Assembly (NCBI GenBank): GCA_016865015.1
Contig: CP018226.1
Location: forward strand, 3,751,001 to 3,815,000
Direction: 5' to 3'
Source of the DNA: Rhizobiales bacterium IMCC20636
GTDB taxonomy: Bacteria; Pseudomonadota; Alphaproteobacteria; Rhizobiales; GCA-2746425
DNA: 64,000 bases
The notes under the pieces were generated by a model. The model had not been told where the DNA came from and did not search any database. It was given only the letters and a program-made list of their open reading frames with translations. Made by a program: the position numbers and the translations under genes. Below, piece after piece: positions 17,879-25,950 of this stretch. Every line of letters begins with the position of its first letter. Position 1 is the first letter of the stretch.

Positions 17879-19126
17879 GTGCCAAACTTCCAAAGCAACA
17901 AAACAGAATTTACCATTCTTAGGGAACGCGCGGGGTTGACCCTTGAAGAAGCGGCTCAATCAATTCGGGTCACACATAGAACTGCCTATAGATATGATAG
18001 CGGAGAGACGTCACCAACTCCCCTAGCTGTAGAAATATTGAAACTTCTGGCAAATGCACATCAGAAGGTAGTACCGGAAGCGAAGTTCAGGTTTGTAGAC
18101 ATCTTTGCAGGTATAGGCGGCCTTCGGGTGGGCTTTGAAAATATCGGCGGTAAGTGCGTCTTTACCAGCGAATGGGACAAGTTCGCGGCCGAGACTTATC
18201 GAAAGAATTTTACAGAGGATCCAGATCATGTTTTTGCAGGTGACATAAGGGATTTCACACAAAGCAGTGAAGCTCTTGATCGTATTCCTGAGCATGATGT
18301 TCTACTTGCAGGATTTCCTTGCCAGCCGTTCTCAATCGCTGGAGTATCCAAGAAAAATTCACTTGGACGTCCGCACGGATTTACAGATGCAACTCAAGGA
18401 ACTCTTTTCTTTGATTTAGCCCAAATAATTAAACACCGTCGTCCAAAAGCTTTTCTTTTGGAAAATGTGAAAAACTTGAAGAGCCACGATAAAGGAAACA
18501 CTTTTTCGACCATTCTAAAGGTACTTGAAGAAGACCTTGGTTACAAAGTCCGGACAAAAATTATCAGTGCAAAACCATGGGTTCCCCAAGGAAGGGAACG
18601 GATATTCATTGTTGGCTTTCTGGATCACAATACCCCGTTTTCCTTTGATAATGTTGTTTTTCCCGATGCCCCCGGACCAACATTGAAAGACATTCTTCTG
18701 CCGGACGTTGACCAGAAATACACACTGACACCGAAGCTCTGGGACTATTTGCAAGGCTATAAGAAGAAGCATGCGGCAAAGGGAAACGGTTTCGGCTACG
18801 GGTTGTGCGGTCCCAACGACGTGGCCCGCACCTTGTCCGCCCGTTACTATAAAGACGGGTCAGAGATTCTAATTGACCAAGGCCCAGGGAAACGGCCACG
18901 CCGTCTTACTCCAAAGGAATGCGCCAAATTAATGGGCTTTGAACGCGGAAACCGCATTTGGGATATTCCCGTCTCTGATACCCAGGCCTACAAACAATTT
19001 GGAAATGCAGTTGTCGTTCCAGTTGTCGAAGCTGTTGCAGAGGCAATGAGCCCATGGTTATCTGGTTCAGCTACAGATTCTCGACGAGAACCCTTGTCTG
19101 AACAGCAGGCAGTAGCAATTGGTTGA
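17879..19126 (+). CDS. DNA cytosine-5 methyltransferase, Dcm/M.EcoRII type, with N-terminal HTH
   Basis: A 415-aa C5-methyltransferase. The XRE-like helix-turn-helix is at ~11-58 ([21 protein letters not shown]). The AdoMet motif DIFAGIGGL is at 74-82, the catalytic PCQP loop has Cys148, and ENV follows near 198. The conserved C-terminal motifs ([10 protein letters not shown]) are complete. I chose GTG 17879, with gagaaagg as ribosome site; the frame is open upstream. The partner endonuclease suggests recognition of CCWGG. In M.EcoRII-like enzymes the N-terminal domain represses the enzyme's own promoter, and the same is likely here. GC content is visibly lower than in the flanks. Confidence 0.92.
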   Translation: MPNFQSNKTEFTILRERAGLTLEEAAQSIRVTHRTAYRYDSGETSPTPLAVEILKLLANAHQKVVPEAKFRFVDIFAGIGGLRVGFENIGGKCVFTSEWDKFAAETYRKNFTEDPDHVFAGDIRDFTQSSEALDRIPEHDVLLAGFPCQPFSIAGVSKKNSLGRPHGFTDATQGTLFFDLAQIIKHRRPKAFLLENVKNLKSHDKGNTFSTILKVLEEDLGYKVRTKIISAKPWVPQGRERIFIVGFLDHNTPFSFDNVVFPDAPGPTLKDILLPDVDQKYTLTPKLWDYLQGYKKKHAAKGNGFGYGLCGPNDVARTLSARYYKDGSEILIDQGPGKRPRRLTPKECAKLMGFERGNRIWDIPVSDTQAYKQFGNAVVVPVVEAVAEAMSPWLSGSATDSRREPLSEQQAVAIG

Positions 19127-19574
19127 TATTGTTCCACCCGAAACAAGAAGCCAAATGATGTCCGGCATCAGGGGCAAGAATACCAAGCCTGAGCTTCTTG
19201 TTCGAAGACACCTTCACGCGGCAGGTTTCCGATACCGGATCAATGATACTCGTTTGAAGGGAAGACCTGATCTGGTGTTCCCAAAGTGGAATGCTGTAGT
19301 TTTTATAAACGGATGTTTTTGGCACGCTCATGACTGCCATTTGTTCAAACTCCCGAAGACAAGACCAGACTTCTGGAAAAGCAAACTTGTTGGAAATTCA
19401 GAAAGAGACGGGAGAAACAAAATTTACTTGCATTCCTCAGGTTGGCGCATTGGCGTGGTTTGGGAATGTGCGCTAAAAGGTTCCCAGAGATTGTCCATGC
19501 GAGAAGTTACAACAAAGATTTCCGAATGGCTCCATTCGTCCCGGAACGACTTTGAACTGAAGGGTTTTTCGTGA
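19119..19574 (+). CDS. vsr: Very short patch repair endonuclease
   Basis: A 151-aa Vsr protein that nicks beside T:G mismatches arising from deamination of methylated cytosine, protecting CCWGG sites. Family motifs are clear: [13 protein letters not shown] (Glu25), GRPDLVF with Asp51, and [14 protein letters not shown] with His69. Residue 64 is Asn where E. coli Vsr has His. It starts with TTG inside the last codons of the methyltransferase gene (8-nt overlap) and overlaps the endonuclease gene by 4 nt, so the three genes are translationally coupled. Confidence 0.93.
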   Translation: MVDIVPPETRSQMMSGIRGKNTKPELLVRRHLHAAGFRYRINDTRLKGRPDLVFPKWNAVVFINGCFWHAHDCHLFKLPKTRPDFWKSKLVGNSERDGRNKIYLHSSGWRIGVVWECALKGSQRLSMREVTTKISEWLHSSRNDFELKGFS

Positions 19575-20794
19575 TTCGCAAAGGAATGCTTTCCGACTAC
19601 TTCGAAGGCGTGGCAGTAAAGAAGCTAAGCGCGGTTGAAACCTCGCCAGCCACCTCAAATCAACATGAGCTTAACGGGACTGCAGCGCTTAGAAAAATAT
19701 TTGGCGAAGATGACAGGAAACACCTTCCTGCCCGTTTCATATGGTTGGGAGCGGACCAAGAAGGGATGGCATCTGAAAGCTCGATTTCGTGGTACGATGC
19801 CAGGCGGAAACACCCTGCGAGAACCGAATATCGTCTCTACTACCCCACAAACGAAGTCACCGGGATGATGGCTGCGGACGACATCTTCTTCCTTGCGATG
19901 AAGCGGGATGGAGCGGCAGTGGTCGTTATTACGCCCTCAAACAGCACTATTCTCAACCAGCTCCTTTGGCTTTTCGGACTGGAAAAACAGCCTGACCTTG
20001 AATTTGTGACGCAGTCCGTTGGGGGAAATACGGATGCTGAACTCGACTTCGCTGCCCGATATATTCTTAATGAGCTTGGTATTGAACTTGAGGAAACAGC
20101 AACTGATGAGCTTGATGCGCTGATTGAACCATTTGGAACAAGTTTTCCGACCACACGTATTTTTTCCAGTTTGGCCCAAGGCTCCCTACCGGAAATTTCA
20201 CCCGCATCAGATAATGCGGATAAAGTGCTGATGGCTTGGCTGGATCGCGAAGAAATGCTGTTCAGACGTCTTGAACGGCGCATAGTTTCAGAACAACTTG
20301 CTGCCGGATTCATGCAACAGGGCGAAGCCGATGTGGATGGCTTTATCAGGTTTTCACTTAGCGTCCAAAACCGTCGCAAGTCTCGTGCTGGGCAATCACT
20401 GGAGCATCACCTGGAAAAAATTTTTCTTGAAAGAGGAATTTTGCATTCCAGAGGTGCTGAAACAGAAAATCGACACAAGCCGGACTTTCTGTTTCCATCG
20501 ATTGAGGCATATAATGATACAAAATTTCCAGCATCAGAACTTTGTATGCTAGGCGCCAAGTCCACTCTGAAAGATCGTTGGCGTCAGGTCCTAACGGAAG
20601 CAAATCGAATTCCGAACAAACACCTTCTTACTCTGGAACCCGCAATCTCGGAACAGCAGACCAGTCAGATGCAGCAAGCATCCTTACAACTGGTTGTCCC
20701 AGACCGGATTCACACTACGTTTAATCATGCACAACAAGGATGGCTTTTGAACGTGGAGCAGTTCCTGGACATGGTAACGAAGCAACGACATTAG
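19571..20794 (+). CDS. Type II restriction endonuclease, EcoRII family
   Basis: A 407-aa enzyme, close to the 404 aa of EcoRII. The C-terminal catalytic domain (about 215-400) holds KPDFLFPS (Asp305), GAKSTLKDRW (Lys330, Lys334) and the SLEHHLEKIFLERGI helix; the Asp-Lys-Lys spacing matches EcoRII. The N-terminal ~200 residues correspond to the effector DNA-binding domain of type IIE enzymes, which need a second recognition site. GTG start overlapping the vsr stop. It is expected to cut at unmethylated CCWGG, inferred from family and partner. Confidence 0.9.
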   Translation: MIRKGMLSDYFEGVAVKKLSAVETSPATSNQHELNGTAALRKIFGEDDRKHLPARFIWLGADQEGMASESSISWYDARRKHPARTEYRLYYPTNEVTGMMAADDIFFLAMKRDGAAVVVITPSNSTILNQLLWLFGLEKQPDLEFVTQSVGGNTDAELDFAARYILNELGIELEETATDELDALIEPFGTSFPTTRIFSSLAQGSLPEISPASDNADKVLMAWLDREEMLFRRLERRIVSEQLAAGFMQQGEADVDGFIRFSLSVQNRRKSRAGQSLEHHLEKIFLERGILHSRGAETENRHKPDFLFPSIEAYNDTKFPASELCMLGAKSTLKDRWRQVLTEANRIPNKHLLTLEPAISEQQTSQMQQASLQLVVPDRIHTTFNHAQQGWLLNVEQFLDMVTKQRH

Positions 20795-20913
20795 AACCCC
20801 ACATTGCCACTCACCCGATAAGTGAACTGTGGAAGCTTTTAAGGCAAAACACACAGCCAAAGCCTGCATACAAAAATGCCTTCTCACATATTATAATAAA
20901 TTATTGAAAGAAA

Positions 20914-20988
20914 TGGTGCCCGGGGGCGGATTTGAACCACCGACACGCGGATTTTCAATCCGCTGCTCTACCCCTGAGCTACCCGGGC
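20914..20988 (-). tRNA. tRNA-Phe (GAA)
   Basis: Complete 75-nt cloverleaf including an encoded CCA end: 7-bp acceptor stem GCCCGGG/CCCGGGC, anticodon stem GCGGA/TCCGC around loop TTGAAAA with anticodon GAA, and T-arm GGTGG-TTCAAAT-CCGCC. It follows the yacG gene on the same strand. Its 3' end points toward the restriction-modification island 120 bp away. The remaining non-coding bases around it (20795-20913, 20989-21151) show no further gene. Confidence 0.97.
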
Positions 20989-21151
20989 CTGCTGATCTAC
21001 CGCTCACGCTGTTGCGTGAAAATGCGGTGGCCCCGAGGTAAGGGCCGATCTTGTTGCTGTGGCGTTATAGGCAAGTCAGAAACGCCTGTCCAGTGGCGAT
21101 TTTTGTTCCTTTTGGAAAAGTTGATCAGGGATCAAATCAACCCGTGCTGCA

Positions 21152-21349
21152 TCAGTTTTCTGTATCAAATTCATCGCTGGACGGGTCTTCCTCAACGACA
21201 GCGATCGCGTATTTGCCATCGAACCAGCGGCCCAAATCCACATTTGCGCAATGCGTCGAACAAAATGGGTAGCTATCGCGATGAGACAGCTTCTTGCAAA
21301 TCGGGCAAGGCACGGGCTTTCGAAGGGGGGTGATCTTGTTATCGCTCAT
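21152..21349 (-). CDS. yacG: DNA gyrase inhibitor YacG (zinc-binding)
   Basis: A 65-aa protein with the four-cysteine zinc site of YacG (Cys15, Cys18, Cys30, Cys34 in CPICKK and FCSTHC) and the RWFDGKYAI stretch. The open frame runs further upstream, but the ATG at 21349 (MSDNKITP) gives the family length. In E. coli YacG binds GyrB and blocks DNA binding. It is the last protein gene of the infA-maf-nnr-yacG block. Confidence 0.92.
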   Translation of the reverse strand: MSDNKITPLRKPVPCPICKKLSHRDSYPFCSTHCANVDLGRWFDGKYAIAVVEEDPSSDEFDTEN

Positions 21350-21362
21350 GGAATTCGTGATC

Positions 21363-23042
21363 TCACTGCGTGTCGGCTTCAAGCTGTTTGAGAACGCGGG
21401 GTAGCATGTCCGGCAGGTCTTCGGCAATAAGGCCGGGACCAAAGATTCTTGCGCATTCCACATGCAGCCACGCTCCGGCCCGTGCCGCTCCAAACGGGGT
21501 GAAGCCGCGCGCCATCAGGCCGGTGATGAAGCCGGCCAGAACATCCCCGGCACCGGCGGTTGCCAACCAGGGGACCTGTCTTTGGCCCAATGCGGCAGAT
21601 AGTTCTACCCTGCCCTGTGGTGAGGCGATGATTGTCACGGCCCCTTTCAGAAGGACACAACAGCCAGCTTTTTTAGCGGCTCGGCTGACTTTTTCTATTT
21701 GAGACTGGCCACGGGCGCTCTTGCCCGTTCCGGCAGTATCTTCTTCCTCGGTCAAATCAGGGAACAGGCGGGCAAACTCACCACCATGGGGCGTCAGGAC
21801 GGCTTTGTCGTGCAGGCTTGCAAACAGGCTCTCGCGGTCTTCTTCAAAACTTGTAAGCGCATCGGCATCCAGAACGATCGCTCGGTTGCACTTCAAAGCC
21901 GCGTGCACCAGAGCTTTGGTATCCTCACCACGGCCCATGCCCGGCCCCAGACAGAGGGCATTTTTCCTGGTGTCCTTGAGAACCGCTTTCAGTTCAGCCA
22001 CACTTGCCAGTGCCGTCAGCATGATCGCGTTGAGCTGCGCTGCATTTTCCGGAAGTGCTGCGGGCGGACAGGCCAGTGTTGCCGCCCCTGCCCCAACCCG
22101 CAATGCAGCGCGTGCGGCCAACCGGCCTGCACCACCATGGCCAGTGCCGCCTGCAAACACCAGCGCATGACCGTGCTGGTATTTATGAGCCAGATTGGGC
22201 TTGTTCAATCCTGCCGGTATGCCACCTGTGTAAATTGGGTAGTCATGATCATCAGAGCTATCGGTTTCCGTATGATCGGATGGTTCAAATTGCTCGATAC
22301 CCAGATCAACAATGGTGAGGGTCGGAGCAGCTGGGTCTGTCTGCGTCCCATGGGCCATTGTTTCGGCAAAAAACAGATGGCCGGGCTTCATCCGCTGGAA
22401 GGTGACGATATGGTCCACCTTCGGCCAAGAATAAGGAGGTTTTCCCAACGTCGCCGGTGGGTCGGGTTGCATTTTTCGGATGATCCGGCCAGTATCAGCA
22501 CTGACACCGGATGGCATATCCACCGCGATGATGGTTCTGGCGTTATTGGCAACGACATCAAGCCGGGCGAGAACATCCTGCGCAAGCGGGCGGACCAAAC
22601 CTGTGCCGAACAGCGCATCGATCACCACATCACAGCCGGATACGGTTTCTGCTGTCATATCTGACAGTGGCTGAACGCTGCCGGCTTCCAGCCATAATTG
22701 GGCATTGTGCGCCGCATCAGCCGGCAATTTATCGATGTTGCCATAGTGGCAGACCGTGACATTCCAGCCTTGTTGGCGCAGCAGCCGTGCCACCACATAT
22801 CCATCGCCGCCATTATTGCCCGGGCCGCACAGCACCACGGCGCTGTGACTGCCTTTGGCCAGTTGGGGATTGTTTTGAAGCATGGCCTCAACCACGCCAC
22901 AACCAGCTATCTCCATCATGGACAGGCCGGTTACCTGTCCTGATGCAATTGCACGGTGTTCGGTGTCCCGCATCTGCTGTTCTGTCAGAAGCTTGTGTCT
23001 GGCCTGATCAAATCTGACAATTGTCAACGCACCACTGGTCAT
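21363..23042 (-). CDS. nnr: Bifunctional NAD(P)HX epimerase/dehydratase
   Basis: A 559-aa fusion that repairs hydrated NADH and NADPH. The N-terminal YjeF_N epimerase domain (about 15-235) holds VLCGPGNNGGDGYV. The C-terminal ribokinase-like dehydratase domain (about 265-555) has FAGGTGHGGAGRLAARAAL, LTPHGGEFARL and the AGAGDVLAGFI motif with the catalytic Asp. The full length suits bacterial Nnr. It stands between maf and yacG with gaps of 13 nt to yacG and 64 nt to maf. Confidence 0.93.
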   Translation of the reverse strand: MTSGALTIVRFDQARHKLLTEQQMRDTEHRAIASGQVTGLSMMEIAGCGVVEAMLQNNPQLAKGSHSAVVLCGPGNNGGDGYVVARLLRQQGWNVTVCHYGNIDKLPADAAHNAQLWLEAGSVQPLSDMTAETVSGCDVVIDALFGTGLVRPLAQDVLARLDVVANNARTIIAVDMPSGVSADTGRIIRKMQPDPPATLGKPPYSWPKVDHIVTFQRMKPGHLFFAETMAHGTQTDPAAPTLTIVDLGIEQFEPSDHTETDSSDDHDYPIYTGGIPAGLNKPNLAHKYQHGHALVFAGGTGHGGAGRLAARAALRVGAGAATLACPPAALPENAAQLNAIMLTALASVAELKAVLKDTRKNALCLGPGMGRGEDTKALVHAALKCNRAIVLDADALTSFEEDRESLFASLHDKAVLTPHGGEFARLFPDLTEEEDTAGTGKSARGQSQIEKVSRAAKKAGCCVLLKGAVTIIASPQGRVELSAALGQRQVPWLATAGAGDVLAGFITGLMARGFTPFGAARAGAWLHVECARIFGPGLIAEDLPDMLPRVLKQLEADTQ

Positions 23043-23106
23043 GCCTGCTGACTCCTGATGTGTTCCGTCGCGACAGAATGGCCGGGACCGAACTCTACTG
23101 GCGCAG

Positions 23107-23790
23107 TTATTTGTGGTTCAGCCAGTTGAGAACAACCGGGAAACCCTCACCCTGCAACAATGATACTGTCTCGAACAAGGGCAAGCCAACCACGCTGGTA
23201 TAGGAGCCCTGAAGATTGGTGACAAAGGCTGCTGCCAGACCCTGAATGGCATAACCGCCAGCTTTTCCGCGCCATTCATCAGATGCCAGATAGGCATCAA
23301 TCTCGATGCGCGACAGTTTCTTGAAGCGTACCTTGGTTTCGACCAGACGCTTGCGCAAACCACCTCTGGGTGTGATGAAGGCGACGCCGGTGTAAACGCG
23401 ATGGGCGCGGCCTGACAGCCGCTCCAATGCCTCGACAGCTTCATTGACGGTTTCGGTCTTGGGCAAGATACGCTGCCCGACCGCCACGACCGTATCGGCG
23501 CCCAATACGAATGCGTCATCATAACGTTCGGTTTTCGGGGCCAGCTCAGCGAACTCGCTTTTGTTGGCGTCAATGGATTTGGCCATTGCAACCAGCATTT
23601 CGCGCGCAGTTTTGGCCTTTGCCGTTGCAAGGCGGGCCGCCAATGCCCTGGGGCTTTCGCGGCGGCGTGGTGTTTCATCCAGATCGACCGGTTGCAGGCG
23701 ATCTGGTTGAAGGCCAACCTGTTGCAACAAGGCAAGCCGCCTTGGTGATGAAGAGGCAAGAACCAATTTAGGGGTGGATTTGGCAGCCAT
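23107..23790 (-). CDS. maf: Maf family nucleoside-triphosphate pyrophosphatase
   Basis: A 227-aa Maf/YhdE-family enzyme that hydrolyses non-canonical or modified dNTP/UTP/CTP and is linked to septum formation. Substrate-loop motif [12 protein letters not shown] is at 11-22, and [12 protein letters not shown] with the catalytic Asp lies near 96. The KAGGYAIQG stretch near 182 is present. It is slightly long because of an insertion between residues ~60 and 85. It follows infA by 45 nt on the same strand, the usual order in alphaproteobacteria. Confidence 0.93.
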   Translation of the reverse strand: MAAKSTPKLVLASSSPRRLALLQQVGLQPDRLQPVDLDETPRRRESPRALAARLATAKAKTAREMLVAMAKSIDANKSEFAELAPKTERYDDAFVLGADTVVAVGQRILPKTETVNEAVEALERLSGRAHRVYTGVAFITPRGGLRKRLVETKVRFKKLSRIEIDAYLASDEWRGKAGGYAIQGLAAAFVTNLQGSYTSVVGLPLFETVSLLQGEGFPVVLNWLNHK

Positions 23791-23835
23791 ATTTGTTTGT
23801 ACCCGCTGGCAACAACGCCAGATGCGTCATTGTAA

Positions 23836-24054
23836 TTATTTAAAGCGGTAGGTAATGCGCCCTTTTGTCAAATCATAGGGCGTCATTTCCACAAGAATTT
23901 TGTCACCAGCCAAAACCCGAATGCGGTTTTTGCGCATGCGACCAGCCGTGTGGGCGATTATCTCGTGATCATTTTCCAACTTCACGCGAAACATCGCGTT
24001 CGGCAGCAACTCGGTGACAACACCGGGAAACTCAAGGACTTCTTCCTTAGCCAT
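23836..24054 (-). CDS. infA: Translation initiation factor IF-1
   Basis: The 72-aa S1-fold protein is complete and typical: [11 protein letters not shown] start, [17 protein letters not shown] core and [12 protein letters not shown] end. It binds the 30S A site and is essential. It leads the leftward core block. The 383 bp upstream (24055-24437) contain its promoter region and the hairpin at 24327-24362, but no other gene that I can support. Confidence 0.97.
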   Translation of the reverse strand: MAKEEVLEFPGVVTELLPNAMFRVKLENDHEIIAHTAGRMRKNRIRVLAGDKILVEMTPYDLTKGRITYRFK

Positions 24055-24326
24055 AGGATTCCTTATCTTAAACAGCTTAAAAATCTGAACCGGTTTTACC
24101 CGTTCAGAAGGGATTAAAAAGACACTTGCACCTTCACTATGATGATGTTTCGCATCGCTTTTGATGGTCTGTTACCAGATCGGCAGGCAAAGGTCACCAA
24201 TTAGTGCGGGAAATCTGCTGATTCATGACTATTTGAATTGCTGCCGGATGGCCTGCACACGCAAGCAGTGCATCAATGACGGTGAACAGTTCATTCCGTT
24301 TTCAACAAAGAGGCTATTCCAAAACT

Positions 24327-24362
24327 GTTACGGCACCATGCTTTTTTGCATGATGCCGTAAC
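24327..24362 (-). terminator. Long hairpin downstream of the collagen-like gene
   Basis: Two 15-nt arms (24327-24341 and 24348-24362) pair with a single mismatch around a T6 loop, giving a very stable stem. Read leftward it lies 76 nt after the collagen-like gene and is followed by AGTTTTGG, a weak T-run. It probably ends that transcript and insulates infA. Confidence 0.55.
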
Positions 24363-24437
24363 ATATTTGCGATTTGGCTTGGCTATCCAAGGCTCAGGCG
24401 ATCGAGTCAATTGGCTGCCTGAGTGATGAGCTGGCTT

Positions 24438-25133
24438 TTAGCGTCGGCTACCGCCGCCACCGCCGCCGCTGCCGCCAGGTCCACTGCCACCAGGTCCGCT
24501 GCCACCAGGTCCACTGCCACCAGGTCCACTGCCACCAGGTCCACTGCCACCAGGTCCGCTGCCACCAGGTCCGCTGCCACCAGGTCCACTGCCACCAGGT
24601 CCACTGCCACCAGGTCCACTGCCACCAGGTCCACTGCCACCAGGTCCACTGCCACCAGGTCCACTGCCACCAGGTCCACTGCCACCAGGTCCACTGCCAC
24701 CAGGTCCACTGCCACCAGGTCCACTGCCACCAGGTCCACTGCCACCAGGTCCACTGCCACCAGGTCCGCCTTTGTCACCTCTACGTCCCTTGCGGCCCTT
24801 GTCTTTGTGATCGCGCTTGTGATCACGTTTCTTGGCATGCTTCTTGTGCTTTCCGCCATGCTTTTTGGCGTGCTTCTTGTGCTTTTTGGGCTCAAACTGA
24901 AACAGGCTTGGCGTATCTGTTGCCGTCGTGGCAGCCTCACCCTCCGCCGCATTCGTAATGATAAGGAATGGCGCGCCTGGACAATTGTATTCCACGCGAA
25001 TGTGCTGAGGCAACTGCGCACAAACTTCCGCGCTTGCTCCTTGCTGAGCCTGGGCCGGGGACACAGTGAAAGCAATTGCCATCACTGCGCCAGCGGTCAA
25101 GCTCGAGGTTAATCCCCACATATATTTAATCAT
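24438..25133 (-). CDS. Exported collagen-like glycine-rich repeat protein
   Basis: A 231-aa protein with four parts. A signal peptide (MIKYMWGLTSSL to AQAQ, ~30 aa) leads it. A ~60-residue domain with two cysteines (VCAQLP, YNCPGAP) is followed by a strongly basic Lys/His tract (about 85-120, KKHKKHAKKH pattern). A final ~100-residue tract has the pentapeptide GPGGS repeated about 20 times and ends GGGGGGSRR. ATG 25133 was chosen for its ggag ribosome site. The tail should be extended, extracellular or surface-bound; the basic tract could bind polysaccharide or DNA. No known family is recognised. The repeat number is probably variable. Confidence 0.8.
   Translation of the reverse strand: MIKYMWGLTSSLTAGAVMAIAFTVSPAQAQQGASAEVCAQLPQHIRVEYNCPGAPFLIITNAAEGEAATTATDTPSLFQFEPKKHKKHAKKHGGKHKKHAKKRDHKRDHKDKGRKGRRGDKGGPGGSGPGGSGPGGSGPGGSGPGGSGPGGSGPGGSGPGGSGPGGSGPGGSGPGGSGPGGSGPGGSGPGGSGPGGSGPGGSGPGGSGPGGSGPGGSGPGGSGGGGGGSRR
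24466..24765. repeat. Coding minisatellite, 20 tandem 15-bp units
   Basis: The unit CCACTGCCACCAGGT (plus strand) occurs in 20 consecutive copies. The first copy (24466-24480) differs at two bases, three copies have G at position 3, and the others are identical. It encodes the GPGGS tail on the minus strand. Such near-perfect units are prone to slippage in multiples of 15 bp, which keeps the frame. The several long open frames on the other strand and frames are by-products of this repeat. Confidence 0.97.
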
Positions 25134-25950
25134 ATTGTATCTCCGATTTACGCAATACATTTAATCGGAAGCACTTTTGTTCTTAATCAGGTCTTTTTGG
25201 AAAATGCTTTCCGCAAACATGATAAGAATACTTAAATTGTCGGTTTTCAACAGAAATTTAATAACTTCTTAATCATACTAATATTAAGGATAACGAATTT
25301 TGTTAATTTTTTTGCTTAATTAGTTAATATTAATATTTATTAATTTCATGTATAAAAACGCACAACATTGCCGTGCGGTTCAAGGTTTTGATTTTTTCCA
25401 GAGATGGGAGAAGGGCCACGAAGGAGTGCATGAGGCAAGCAGTTGGGCAAGTTTCAAAATGGAAGCAGCTCTCGGGGCGAACGATTGCAACCTTCATTAA
25501 AAATGCTAGAAACTTGCCCAACCGATGCCACCATGGGCAATGGTGGCAACTCTATTGTTTAAAATCCGACGTCAATATTAATAATTAAACTTCAATATGT
25601 TAGTATAAAACCATCATATCAAAATTTTAACCACCTAAAAACCGCCCAACTTCTATATGTCCAGCGTTATCTTACATACTGAATTTGTAATCAACAGTTT
25701 CATATATTCATAATAAAAAATTAACGCTAATATAAACCATTTGATTAAAATTTTATATAATTAAAAACAAGGCGAAGCGTCTTTCACTAGATCTATTCTT
25801 GTTCATCCGTGTCGTTTGATGTCCCCGAACTGGTCATCCGGCAGCGTTAGCGAAATTACGCCGTGTGCAATACGACGAGACACAGTGTTCATGACACTTC
25901 ACGAATGAATTGTGGCAATGTGTATCGGTGAACAATGATGGAGCACTTTT
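25134..25950. other. Long AT-rich non-coding tract
   Basis: About 820 bp with no supported gene between the divergent collagen-like and pirin genes. Stretches at ~25190-25350 and ~25560-25790 are far richer in A and T than the rest of the window, with many TTAA and TATTAA runs. It should hold the promoters of both genes and may be a site for a nucleoid-associated silencer. Short open frames inside lack ribosome sites and family features. Confidence 0.6.
25258..25272. promoter_or_regulatory. Candidate CtrA-binding site
   Basis: TTAA-N7-TTAA (TTAATAACTTCTTAA) matches the CtrA consensus of alphaproteobacteria and lies 125 bp upstream of the collagen-like gene. The surrounding sequence is so AT-rich that a chance match is quite possible. 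Confidence 0.3.

Noticed and set aside
20914-20988. tRNA-Phe as a proven attachment site for an integrative element
   Set aside because: Position and orientation fit, but no integrase gene and no second copy of the tRNA 3' end were seen by eye, so it is reported only as a possibility.
24466-24765. Regular short tandem repeats that could suggest a CRISPR array
   Set aside because: Units are 15 bp with no spacers and lie in frame inside a gene coding for GPGGS repeats; no cas genes are nearby.
24374-25112. Long open frames across the repeat in the opposite strand and other frames
   Set aside because: They result from the 15-bp periodicity, which keeps every frame open. Only the minus-strand frame with signal peptide and ribosome site looks real.
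25330-25588. Small open frames in the AT-rich tract
   Set aside because: They lack ribosome sites, occur on both strands over the same bases and have no recognisable domains.
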